15,415 nucleotides of DNA, taken from Cyclostephanos tholiformis (taxonomy: Eukaryota; Bacillariophyta; Thalassiosirophyceae; Thalassiosirales; Thalassiosiraceae). The notes under the pieces were generated by a model that did no database searches, was not told where the DNA came from, and saw nothing but the letters and a program-made list of their open reading frames with translations. The stretch lies in assembly GCA_036939975.1 (NCBI GenBank), contig JALLPB010002997.1, positions 1-15,415 of the forward strand, read 5' to 3'. The translations under genes and the position numbers were made by a program. This document shows positions 1 to 9,224 of the stretch, one piece after another (positions within the stretch are counted from its first letter, which is position 1; each line of letters begins with the position of its first letter).

Positions 1-322
1 CGATCTCTTCTCTTCTCCCCCCCCCCCCTCCTACGCCCTCCACCGCATCGGCATATTCGTCGCGGTCGAAGATGACGACGACGACGTCGGATGAGCAGGT
101 CCTCGTCGAAACGCACGAGTAATCGATCTGATCCTTCGGCATGTCGTGATCATTATCACAGCAAATAGAGCATAAAAAATCTTCCCGGCTATCCAGATGG
201 AGCTTCCCGGGTGGCCAGGAAATAGCCTCTTCCTGGCCGCCTGGGAAGTAAATTTTGGATAGCCGGGAAGATTCTTTCCAACTTTTTCCGTTCACGCCAT
301 TTTTTGGCACATTTTTTTTCAT
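1..322 (-). CDS. possible 5' part of an unidentified gene running off the left edge
   Basis: On the minus strand a frame opens with ATG at 322-320, directly after an in-frame TGA, and stays open to the window edge (about 107 codons). A second in-frame ATG sits at 142-140. From there the peptide (beginning MPKDQIDYSC) has GC-rich third positions, a run of Val and the segment VIFDRDEYADAVEG, then a Gly run from the C/G homopolymer near 17-28. I do not recognise it. The part from 322 to 142 reads through the palindrome, so the ATG at 142 is the safer start. Two plus-strand frames are also open from base 1, ending at about 92 (acidic DDDDDVG end) and at 122, so the true coding strand is undecided. 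Incomplete at the 3' end. Confidence 0.25.
   Translation of the reverse strand, partial: MKKNVPKNGVNGKSWKESSRLSKIYFPGGQEEAISWPPGKLHLDSREDFLCSICCDNDHDMPKDQIDYSCVSTRTCSSDVVVVIFDRDEYADAVEGVGGGGGRREEI
174..277. repeat. long imperfect palindrome (nested inverted repeats)
   Basis: The outer arms at 179-195 and 256-272 are perfect 17-nt inverted complements (ATCTTCCCGGCTATCCA and its complement). With one mismatch the pairing extends to about 174-277. The inner arms at 203-221 and 230-248 pair over 19 nt with two mismatches and leave an 8-nt loop. All arms share the centre near 225.5, so single-stranded DNA or RNA could form one long hairpin with small symmetric bulges. It could be a short foldback element, the tip of a larger mobile element, or an RNA structure in a 5' leader of the minus-strand frame to its left. 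No target duplication is evident. Confidence 0.85.
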
Positions 323-421
323 TCAAGCGAATATAATCAGAATTTAGGAGGCCAAACAGCTGGGAAGACAGTCGGAGGGAAATTTCAATCGCGGATTCTT
401 GACGAAAACCTATCCGCCTGT

Positions 422-2271
422 CTATTTCCCAAACATAATCCCAGCCTCAGTTGCTGGTTCCATAATCTGTTTGATTTTCCGTCGGAGGATTTTGATGAGG
501 CATTGCCCATTGGGCGTATTACTCACTGAGGCCGTTTCATTGGCCAATTCTTCTGTGAGTGCTTGGAAGTGCTGGTCAGGTGTCAAGTTTGGCATCTGGC
601 AATAGTATTGGGGAAATAATTCAGTCGACCCTGATATGCGGTATGCTCTGGTTTCTGGTTTCAGGGATGTAGTAAAGGACACATCGGTAGTGGTCCTTTG
701 ATGGTCCCAGGCACCACCCATTGATGCCCCGTGATGCCCAGGACCCTCTGCTTTCTCCATCCTTGTACATGATGGATTTGCACCCCAAGAGTGCCAGAGG
801 ATATAGATTCCAGTCATATGGGCTGTTCAAGGCTTCATATGCAGATATTTGTTTTTTTCGAAGCTTGCATGAGGTTAAGTGAGTCGCTGACTTGCGGTGT
901 GAGTCTGTCCCACAATTGGAGGGGGGATTCACTGTTGGTCATCGCTAGCGCTGCAATGAAAGAATCTTTAAAAGTCTGTATTGTGTGCTTCACTGTATTT
1001 ACCCAATGGTTGTGTGGTTCAACGAGCTGCAATTTGCACTCGTTCTCAGTAAGAACCTTTTTGATATGTTTTGTTGCCTGATTGTCCATCACGTTCAACT
1101 TTGGCTTACATCCCTTCCCCACCAACTCCTCGAATTGTGCTCTATACACATTGAAAATGCGTATATCGTCAAGTCCAGTGATAGGTATTGGGATGATACA
1201 ATTTGACTTATAATGGTACAGTACAAAGAAACATACACTTCCATCCAATGACATGAACGGGAATGACCCCGTGAGGTCATGGTATACTATTCCACTGTTT
1301 TGGTTTGCAAATGCTCCAAATGTGAATATGTTTTCTATTGCTGCTTCCTCTTTGCCATCACTGATGATGAGGTGTCATCCATTTGCACCACCATGTATTG
1401 GCTCCGGCCTATTGTATATGCTAGTGTCCTTGCTTTGTACACTTGGCTCCGGCACCAGCTGGAATGTGCTTACTGGCACTTGTGGTGGTATGATTGCCAC
1501 CCTTACTTTTGGAATAGTGCTACGTATCCCATGTCTGGGATGCTTCAAGTGTCCTTTAGCAGTTGCTGGGCTTGGATTGATGTATTTGTTAATCAGTTTA
1601 AAGCAGATGCGTGAGCACCCTTTTAGGAACCCTCTTCAAGTCGCTTTCAATAATGTGGAAATTTTGGGGTTGCACAATTATTGGTGCGCAAACTTCACAT
1701 TGTTAACTAGTGTTCTCACAGAGTGTAAGAACAAAACTCCTTCGAATGGACCCCAATTAGGATGCGAGGCATGACTTATACCAGGGCTGGGTCGTAGCAA
1801 GTCCTTTGGGCTTTGGGTGGTCCACATCCCTTCCTTTGTTATTGGTAGACTCCATAGACCTTTAGCTGGATCTTTGTACCCTCTTAACATAACTTTCCCT
1901 TCGTATACCATGTCGCATTTCTTGTCATCGAAGATAACTTGACATCCCATTTTGCATAGTGGGCGTATTCCTATGATTGATGCAATCTTCAAGTCAGGGA
2001 TGATATGTCCCGTGAGGGTTATAGGCTACCCAGAAATGTTAATGCTGCACACGGGAGTGGACCTTATTTTTCTATCATTAGGGAGGTTGATGGTGAGTGG
2101 TTTTAGCACTAATCTCCTGTTTTTGATGTCCACTCCATTCATAATTAATATGGACGTTGCACCTGTGTCTACCACTGCGAGTTCCATTGCAATGGTTATG
2201 GCATTGAGATATTGTGGCTTTGGGTTGCCATGGCTACCCGTGGTGGCCAGGTTTGACGTGACGATAGTCAC
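422..2271 (-). pseudogene. copia pol remnant: protease plus integrase, multiple stops and frameshifts
   Basis: The protease motif AVVDTGATS is seen, with its Asp-Thr-Gly at 2169-2161. The GAG-pre-integrase stretch follows at about 1992-1680 (GIRPLCKMGC, VMLRGYKDPAKGLWSLPI). The integrase core follows: the first Asp is in HDLTGSFP (1278-1276) and the second in NVMDNQA (1086-1084). The expected catalytic Glu in the conserved N-A-A-E-R block is Lys here (990-988). In-frame stops lie at 1680-1678 (TAA), 1638-1636 (TGA) and 1377-1375 (TGA). The frame changes between about 932 and 835 and again between about 817 and 700. Downstream pieces read GSWASRGINGW, then PETRAYRISGSTELFPQ, and the coding trace fades at 422 before any reverse transcriptase motif. 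Confidence 0.85.
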
Positions 2272-2376
2272 GTTGTCATCATCTACTATGGTGACTATGT
2301 TAATTGAATCGATGGGGTCTGAAACATAAGCAGAAACTAAAATTTTAAATTCATGTGCTATTTCCGCCCCGTACAG

Positions 2377-3967
2377 TCAGAAACGCCTTGGAAATTGTGT
2401 TGGCATCATTGTCTTGTGCATCCCTTTGGTGCATGGGGCATACCCTTGATTGATCCACTGTTGCACATTTTCACACGTGAATCCCACCTGATGGTCCATT
2501 TTATGCCAATGTGTGGGGCATATCGGAGTGCCCGTCTTCCACGTCAAACCCACACAACCGACACATGTTCCAATTAGCATGCTTCTTGGTCAGGTTTGAC
2601 TTCAATGGGGCATTTACCCTTGCTACTGTGGGGGGCATGATGGGTCCTGGGGGGCCTCCGACAAAGAGAGATATACCTCCAAGTCCTCCTGGTGTTTGAT
2701 TTGCAAATGCTCCACAGCCTTGTCCACTTTTCTAACTTCCACCACGTCCTCTGACTCACATTCCTTGCTGATGGCCGCAGCCGCCATGTCCATGGTCAAA
2801 CATGCCCTGTGTTGTACCTGCAAAAGGTTGCTGCCCCATGTTGTGGACTAGGGGGATGTGGAACTGCATTGGAAGGGACATAATTGCTGCCATCTGCTGT
2901 TGGATTGCAATTTGGTTTGCTGCAAGCTGGTTGATTGCTGTGGTGATTTCCGATGGGACTGTCATTGCTCAGCTGTTGTGTTCCCGATGGTACTTCCTGT
3001 CGTGACAGCCACAATCTGCATTACAGTTGTTGCATTGTTGGTGTTAGATTAGCTAGTAGCATAGCAGTGAGTGTGGACATTGGAGCTTTTATTTTAGAGT
3101 TTCAAGAATTTTAAATTCTCGAGTTTTCAGTTTTGCAAGCGAGAAGTTTGCAGATCATAGCTCATAAATTTAGCTACAACCTTTGTAAGCAATCTTCGCA
3201 CTTGCCACTGTCTAGCAGTTGGCAGTGTCTGTGTCCTCTCCATTGTCTTGTTCTGCCAGCATATTGAACATGTCCAAGCCCTGTTGACCCATTGTTGTAC
3301 GAAGAGCCAGGGATTGAAGACGTCTCGTGTACGCCGCATGGATAAATGTCTTGAGGGCGGGATATGACTTGTTGGCTGTCTGCTCCCATGCATTGAACTC
3401 TTTTGTTGGCATGACTTGCACCTGCGATAAGATGCATACAGTCATGTTGATGACTTGCATTGCCGTGAATGGATCCCCTGCCAGAGCCACGATCTCTTGG
3501 CATTGCTTGATTCAGTAGAAGAGCATTTCGGGTGCTTCAGTTGTTGCCATTGGGCTGTGAAAAAGGATGTCGTTGTGATGCAAAGCCATTAGTATTGGCT
3601 TGCCGTATGATGTTTCTAGCTGTGTCATGATGTCTTGGATTGACATCAATGAATTCCATCCTGTTAGATTTGCTTGGTTGGAGACCTTACACTGGATGGG
3701 TACGGAGTCATCGAGCATGCAAAAGCATGCCCTGTTTATGTTTCGAAAAGACAAGTAATAATTTTTGTCATGCTCAAAGACGTAATCCACCATTTTCATC
3801 ACCGCTGGAGGTGAAAAAGGTTCATACACTGGCGCCAGGTCAGGACTGATTGAGATAAAAAATGCAATGGGTTCAATCAGGCTGTACAAACCTGGTGCCA
3901 TCGCCAACCCCGTCCATCCATGGATCTGGCTTTGGGGGCATACAAGCTGCTTCAAAGCTTGCATCAT
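2377..3967 (-). pseudogene. copia gag remnant
   Basis: The frame starts at a genuine ATG (3967-3965), the first after the LTR and leader. It runs to an in-frame TGA at 3514-3512, continues in the same frame as IKQCQEIVALAGDPF to a stop at 3212, and is picked up again, same frame, at 2965-2756. From about 2823 the reading shifts to the frame used by pol. A Cys/His-rich stretch at about 2565-2500 (CVGC, then CPTHWHKMDH) may be the decayed zinc knuckle. The middle is a Gln/Ala-rich stretch (INQLAANQIAIQQQ). The product would be the capsid/nucleocapsid polyprotein of the retrotransposon. It is assigned by position between LTR and protease and by general similarity to diatom copia Gag. Confidence 0.7.
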
Positions 3968-4071
3968 TGCTTGCGTAGAGCACCAAATTTGGAGAAATCC
4001 GGGCGCAGGAGCATGGTGGGGGGATTTTTGAGAAATTCTGCCCCCTCGCCGTAGGGGATGAGGCTATCCAT

Positions 4072-4423
4072 TGTTGGACTCGATTGCTAGTGTTGCTGAT
4101 GCGATCGTTGGACTAAAGATTAGAACTGTTGGTTGCACTAAAGTCAGTAGGGCATTAAACGATAGACAAAAGGTTGTTCTAATCTGTTAATGAGCTACAT
4201 CAACCAACAATGGAAAAGGGGCAGGATTTGTCTCCTGCCTAAACCCTGGAGCGATCGATTTACTTATATTGCTCCATGTAGGAACTCATGAGACCTGTGA
4301 GTAACAGATACCAGGATCTGTTCCACAATCCCCACTCACTATCTAGACTAGCACTCTGTATCCGTGGAACTCTCGGTAAGTGTACATTATGTATGTATGT
4401 ATCTATTTTGGAGGGTTCCAACA
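4072..4423 (-). repeat. 5' LTR of the copia element (352 bp)
   Basis: On the minus strand the segment begins TGTTGGAACC at 4423 and ends CCAACA at 4072, the short TG...CA inverted ends usual for LTRs (6 bp here). A TATA-like box (AATATAAG) lies on the minus strand at about 4270-4263, in the place expected for the U3 promoter. The leader to the gag ATG is 104 nt. The second LTR is missing, so the boundaries rest on the terminal motif. A shorter alternative start at 4209 (also CCAACA on the plus strand) would give a 138-bp LTR without the TATA box and is less likely. Confidence 0.6.
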
Positions 4424-4843
4424 ATTGGTCTCCTTGACAATGCAAGCTTGTCCTGAGGGGCGGAGTGGTCGAGTGCTTGACGATGAACAAACGTGAGATT
4501 AGTCAGTGTGACATCAGCATATGGTGATTATTGCTCGAGGAGTTTGTTTGAATTGTTGTTCAGGGGGTGTGTTCCCTGATGACATCTGGCTAAATATTCT
4601 GAGGAGGGGTGGGAGGGGAGGGCACATCGTCATCATTGGTAGTGGCCGATGCAGTCGGGGGGGGATGTGTTGGGTCGATGAAGCCGGACGACGTGTCGCA
4701 TAGTAGGAACTTGGTGCAGATGATGATGCTGCTCCCACAATAGCCGATGCTGCCTCAATCGTTGTCTTGCCCAAGGTTCATGGTCGTGTGCAAAATGGGA
4801 GGATGTTGTGTGGTCGCCGTAAGAAGTTCATTTATGTTGGTCC
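4424..4843. other. gap between the two mobile elements, no gene recognised
   Basis: This 420-bp stretch holds a minus-strand open stretch of about 85 codons (4774-4514) with no ATG start and a Ser/Pro/Thr-rich, unrecognised sequence. It also has G-rich runs around 4600-4670. It flanks the copia LTR on one side and the transposon TIR on the other, so it is either old host intergenic DNA or the remains of another element. I see no tRNA, promoter pair or conserved domain. Confidence 0.5.
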
Positions 4844-4857
4844 TACAGATGGCTTCA
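4844..4857 (+). repeat. left terminal inverted repeat
   Basis: TACAGATGGCTTCA is the exact inverted complement of 9225-9238. The first TA is the presumed target duplication. Beyond 14 bp the two ends diverge. Confidence 0.65.
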
Positions 4858-5028
4858 CGATTTTTCCCTAAATCGTAGCTCTTGTACAAAAAAAGCGTAT
4901 GTAGATTATTACTGGTCTGTTCGTAGGTTTGGCGAGGAGCCCCCTCACCCCCCAACCTTCGATCAGACCACATCCTCTCTCGAGTAATATTTTTTGATCA
5001 GTTCGGCACACCATGATGGCCGGCGGCT

Positions 5029-5586
5029 ATGGCTCATTGCATTGCCTGTGGCAACGCCATCCCCAAACCGAACAATGAATATTCATCAAAACACTATGGG
5101 CGATGCCCCAATGCGCTGGTTTGGCCGGAATCAGCCTGGGGGGCGAGCAATTGGATGGGTTCTGCCGAAGCAAAAAAACGATTTTTTTCCACACAACAAC
5201 CAACCATCCGCCGGGCTGATAGCATGGCCTGCGGCAATACCCGCCCCAAACCGAACGATGAATCTTCATCAAAACACTATGGGCGACGCACTAGCGCGTC
5301 GGTTTGGCCGGAATCAGCCAATAGGGTGAGCAATTGGGTGTGTTCCGCCGAAGCAAAAAAACGATTTTTTTCCACACAACAACCAACCACCCGCTGGGCT
5401 GATGGCATCGCCTGTGGCCACGCCATCACCAAACCGAACAATCAAACTTCATTCAATCGCCATGGGCGTAGCCCTCACGTGTTTGTCTTTTCGGAAATAA
5501 GGGGGGGGGGCGAGCAAATGGGTGGGTTCTGCGGTTGGAAAAATAGGATTTGTTTCTACACAACAACCAACCATCTGCTGGGCTGA
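5029..5586 (+). CDS. open frame across the tandem repeats; probably not a selected protein
   Basis: From an ATG at 5029 a 185-codon frame crosses three 183-bp units, giving a repeated 61-residue module. The first copy looks faintly zinc-binding (CIACGN ... HYGRC), but the second and third copies lose some of those Cys/His residues. A one-base length change in the third unit (183 to 184 bp), near the G-run at 5503, throws later copies out of frame. Comparing units one and two, I count about 12 first-, 7 second- and 7 third-position differences, so there is no third-position excess as expected for a protein under selection. Another plus frame is also open over units one and two. I list it because a gene finder would, but favour a non-coding repeat. 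Confidence 0.15.
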   Translation: MAHCIACGNAIPKPNNEYSSKHYGRCPNALVWPESAWGASNWMGSAEAKKRFFSTQQPTIRRADSMACGNTRPKPNDESSSKHYGRRTSASVWPESANRVSNWVCSAEAKKRFFSTQQPTTRWADGIACGHAITKPNNQTSFNRHGRSPHVFVFSEIRGGGEQMGGFCGWKNRICFYTTTNHLLG

Positions 5587-5627
5587 TGGCATCGCCTGTG
5601 GCCACGCCAGCCCCAAACCGAACAATG
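5031..5627. repeat. 183-bp tandem repeat array, three full units plus a partial fourth
   Basis: The marker GCCTGTGG or GCCTGCGG recurs at 5044, 5227, 5410 and 5594, giving periods of 183, 183 and 184 bp. Each unit holds a C/A-rich stretch (CCAAACCGAAC), a block around TTTGGCCGGAATCAGCC in units one and two, and a strongly kept tract GCCGAAGCAAAAAAACGAT followed by T-run and ACACAACAACCAACC. Units one and two are the most alike and unit three is more diverged. The array ends 17 bp from the transposase stop codon and lies inside the TIR-bounded element, so it is best read as a subterminal repeat block of the transposon, possibly with transposase-binding sites. Confidence 0.9.
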
Positions 5628-5643
5628 CAATGGTAAGCTTATT

Positions 5644-8600
5644 TTATGTGGCCCGCTTCTTCCTTTTTCTTTCCCTCTTCTTTCTACGTGGAACCATCTT
5701 AACCGCTTCTTTAAAATCAAAATACTTTTCTGTTTTCAGAGAGGCATGAATGAATCCTTTATCAAAATCAATTGCTGCACGGTGACTTCTGAATTTTTTT
5801 TGCATCTGCTCAATCTGTCTGTATGAAATATCCTTTGATGTCATGTTGCTCTTATCCATGCTGCCTTCTTCGATGATCTCCAGCGATTTGTAGGTGAGCA
5901 TGTAACTTCTGGCTCTCCGGCTGAATTTACGGATTAACTCAGTGGTGAGTACTTCTCTCGATGTACACTTTGACACTAGGTCCATAAAATTTTCCTTCCC
6001 CTTTTTTGCGGATAGTGGGTAACGTTGGTACACAGCTTTTGCTGCTCCCCACGCATATTCAATGCCCTCTCCCGCATACTCAGCATGGTACTTTGTTGTT
6101 ATCATAGCCTCCGTGCCAAGACTGTCGCAAACAAATTCAAGTTGGGTCTTTTCATTTGCAAAATCAGTACACATCTCAAGCATATGGGCAAGTGAGAACT
6201 CTTTGACAACAAACCCAGCATCATCTGTCACAATCTTTTTATACTCTGAAATCTTTGATTCATCAATCCATCCACGTTCCCAAAGAACCTGAAGCAATCC
6301 CTTCCCCTTCCCAGCCCACCCAGGTTTCATTTGGTGAGTGACTAGCTTTGTTGTATTTATGCCAAGGTTCGAAGCAAGCTTACGTAAATCTCTCACTGTC
6401 ATTTTTGAAAGAGTAATTTTGCCATCGTCTCTACCACGGTTCGTGTTCATGAGTGCATCAATGAGTTCTTTCTTATACAACTCCCTGTGTCTTTGTTTTT
6501 TCATCGGAAGTTCCACTTCTGTGTCGACCATTGAAGATTCCTTCTGCTGCTCTGTCAGATAGAATGGCCCATCTCCACTGGTGATGCTCTCCTTGGTCGG
6601 ATAGACTAGCTCCTGCACTTGACCAACCTGAATCATACAAGAGTTATTTACATTGTGATAAGGCCCAAGGTATCCCTCCTTCTTTTCTATCAATGTACCT
6701 CTCAAATTATCGCCACCAAATCCTTTGTTCATTGCACTAATGTCCAGACCACCCACCCGTTTCTTTGCATGGCCACTACTGTGGTCGAACAAAAAAACAT
6801 AATGATACTGATCATTGTACATTATACGGAGGCAGTCGATGCAGTCCTCTACCTGAAGAATCATGTGATTGCCAGTCAAGTACCCTCTGTCACCACCAAA
6901 TTCAAACGTGACAAGAAAGGGTGACTCAGTAAGTTCAGTCTTTGCTTTGTGTCCATTAACAGCTATGGCAGCTGTCGTATCAAAGTAATCTTTTCCACGT
7001 CTTGACTCGTTAATTGTCTTCAGCGTTTCAACATTTATTTCTAGACCCCAACCAAACTGAAATGCAACAATCAATTTTGATTAATCGATATATTGAAGGA
7101 AGAAACTGCATGGAACAAATTAGCAATCGAGATACTTACTTCACGCGATTGAAAGCCTGAGATCATTACACCCATGCCAGCAGTCTTGGGCATAATAGAA
7201 CGCTGTCCGGATGGTCCCAACCACTGCTTGTTATTGTAAGAGTACTGGTTGAATATCGACTCATCTTGGCCAAAAATGATAAGCGGCCTACTTCCAGCTG
7301 GACTCCGAACACTTACATTCCCACCAAATGGGCCAACATTATTTCCAATGAGTTTCATATTAACATCATCTACATGAAACTCAATCTATGGATCACCTGT
7401 TACTGGATGGATGTAAGAATATCCCAAAGTACTGATCCTATCATCACCATCTTCTGATAGAGAAGACTGCACCTCTTCAAACTGAGTCACAGACATCTGC
7501 ACCCAGCGGTGCGAGTGTCTTTCTAAGTCAAAAAGATATCTGTTGATGAACATCGTTCGGTGTTGTTTTTGTTCTTCGTGCTCATGTCCGTCAACATAAT
7601 ATGACTTCTTAAAATGATCATGTGTGCATCCCAAAGAATGTAACCAACGTAAGACTGTTGACCAGCTTGGCGACTGGCTCGACAACCTAGATAGCAAAAT
7701 AACTTCACTACTATCAACCGGCACCATGTCATCCTCAGCTTTCTTCTTGAGTCCTGGTATAATTTTTGTAATCAATTCATTCCGGAGCATTTCAACAGTG
7801 AAGTGATCGAGATGATTATACACAAATTCACATGTCATGGCATCTGCCTCTGGAAATAAATCAAAGATTGGTGGCTTTGGTTTCATACCATTTGAGACAT
7901 AATGATTTGGATGAGCAAATTTTCTATCGTGACGGAAAACTCTGTTCCAAACAGAGATTCTATATGGGTCAACCGTTAAGTTGAATCCAAGAGAAGATAA
8001 TCTCTCCACCGCCTCCTTGCAGCAAGTCCCAATCCAGGTGCTTCCATCTGTACCCATTTTTTCCAGAGCAATTGAGTATGCCGTGCTAAGATACAGACAT
8101 TGATTCTGGACATGAAAAATCTACTTTGGAGTAAGTGGCTCACATTCTACATGTGCAACAAACAGTTTGTAGCCATCATGTGATTGCAGAGTGGATGACA
8201 GCAATTTAACAATCTTGCGCAGCCCTACATAAACATCATCACCATTTTGGTAGCTGAATCCAAACAGCTTTGCGGCCTTGGGAGATTCCCAATAGGAAGG
8301 TACAGATGAGCCAACATTAGATCCATCCAGACTACCAACCTGACAACCAACCTCAGAGACATCAGGTCCAACCAGACGACCAACCTCCGGAGCCTGGTCA
8401 TCATCATTTCCAGGTGTGATTGCATTTGCTGCAGAACCATCATAATCATTAGCACGAATCTTTCTCTTTGGCATGATATGGTTTAAGGTCCCAGCTGGTG
8501 CTTGATCTCCCTCTACTCCTGTCGCTGCTAGATCCCGGTTCGTGGTGCTTCGGCCAAGTCTTATGCAGTTTCTCTGCAGCTGATTAGTCGAAGCATGTGC

Positions 8601-8948
8601 ATCAACAATATCAGCTGCAGAAATAGGATCATCAGGAGGGTTGTTGTTGATAGTAGCCTGTCTAAAATAAAAGGATACTCTCCTCTTGTCACCAGAATAT
8701 GGGCATTCTATTGAGAATTTTGCAACATAGAGACCATAGTCATTTTTGCCTGTACAAGGACCAGCCTTGGCAGAGAGGGCGCGGTTGAGCCCCTCACGAG
8801 TGAAGGTGAGTGTCTTCTTCAATTGGGGGAAGTGGGCATTCAATAGCCTAAAAATAGTCTCATCGCACATCCAATTCTCTTGGTAGAGTATGCTTGCCCC
8901 AGTGAGATCATAATAGCTCTTAAATATTAGCTCACTGTTCTTTCGCAT
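5644..8948 (-). pseudogene. DDE transposase of an IS630/Tc1-like superfamily, nearly intact, two in-frame TAG codons
   Basis: Coding join on the minus strand: 8948-7140 (603 codons) and 7056-5644 (471 with the TAA stop). The 83-nt intron 7139-7057 is a clean GTAAGT...TTTCAG, phase 0, joining SRE to FGWGLEI. ATG at 8948 is the first Met after an upstream in-frame stop. The presumed catalytic triad is Asp 562 (IIFGQDESIFNQY, codon 7265-7263), Asp 694 (FLFDHSSGHAKK, 6786-6784) and Glu 936 (EGIEYAWGAAK, 6060-6058). Other family landmarks are KKSYYVDGHEH (about 447-457), KQWLGPSGQR and GLLQVLWERGWID. The first ~275 residues hold an unrecognised N-terminal region and a Val-Gly-rich repeat. The tail PRRKKRERKRKKRAT looks like a nuclear localisation signal. 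TAG at codons 276 (8123-8121) and 521 (7388-7386) would stop translation. The first could instead be removed by a 39-nt GT-AG intron. The frame is otherwise intact, so inactivation looks recent. I know this family as a large uncharacterised DDE group in fungi and algae. Confidence 0.85.
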
Positions 8949-9224
8949 CTTAAAAACCCGTGCACCTAATTGGCCCAACCAATATTGGAGTGCTTTCTGA
9001 GTCTATTTCACGCTTTAGGTGCATGGGCTTCCAAGAAACCATCGCGCAGTAAAAATTGGCCTGGACGCCATGGTTTCACTCTATTTCCAGAAAAATTACC
9101 ATGTGAGGTGAGCGAGAGCACGCGAGAGCAAATTTTTTGAGAGGGCTCCGAGTGGAGGACAATTATTCTACTAGCGGTATATCATACGTAGGAATTAAAA
9201 TTTGAATGCGAACATCTTTTCGGC
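8949..9224 (-). promoter_or_regulatory. presumed upstream region of the transposase gene inside the transposon
   Basis: This 276-bp stretch between the transposase start and the right TIR has in-frame stops on the coding strand, so the protein does not begin further out. It contains GAGAGCA-type repeats (9113-9130) and AT-rich stretches, and is the only place for the element's promoter. No definite TATA box is claimed. Confidence 0.35.

Larger units (their letters stand above)
400..4423 (-). mobile_element. decayed 3'-truncated Ty1/copia LTR retrotransposon, diatom type
   Basis: Reading on the minus strand, the order is LTR (4423-4072), a ~104-nt leader, gag from 3967, aspartic protease, then GAG-pre-integrase and integrase, ending near 400. 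That order, protease then integrase ahead of the expected reverse transcriptase, is diagnostic of Ty1/copia. The wording of the integrase fits the copia lineage I know from diatoms. Reverse transcriptase, RNase H, polypurine tract and 3' LTR are absent, so the copy was cut off near 400. At least four in-frame stops and three frameshifts make it non-autonomous. No tRNA primer-binding site is recognised with confidence after the LTR. The left boundary is approximate. Confidence 0.85.

Noticed and set aside
1253..1774. 173-codon plus-strand frame as a gene
   Set aside because: It is antisense to the copia pre-integrase/integrase region, whose minus-strand reading is clearly family-like.
4055..4071. 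Primer-binding site directly after the LTR (TGGATAGCCTCATCCC on the minus strand)
   Set aside because: It starts with TGG as a PBS should, but I cannot match it to any tRNA 3' end or to an initiator-Met half-tRNA.
4455..4530. tRNA-like start (GCGGAGTGGTCGAG) in the gap after the LTR
   Set aside because: No B box, no acceptor-stem pairing and no anticodon arm follow.
4311..4916. Frames overlapping the LTR and gap, e.g. 4490-4260 and 4774-4514 minus, as host genes
   Set aside because: The first lies inside the LTR and the second has no ATG and no recognisable sequence.
5029..5627. CRISPR-like array
   Set aside because: The units are 183 bp, contiguous and diverged along their length, with no short constant repeat and unique spacer pattern, and the DNA is eukaryotic.
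8082..8122. Certain intron of 39 nt removing the first TAG of the transposase
   Set aside because: GT and AG are present, but the bases between read as protein with a single stop, and 39 nt is much shorter than the other introns here; kept only as an alternative.
9041..9080. A relic of the 183-bp repeat near the right end of the transposon (GCCTGGACGCCATGG)
   Set aside because: The resemblance is limited to short blocks with a gap and is not convincing.
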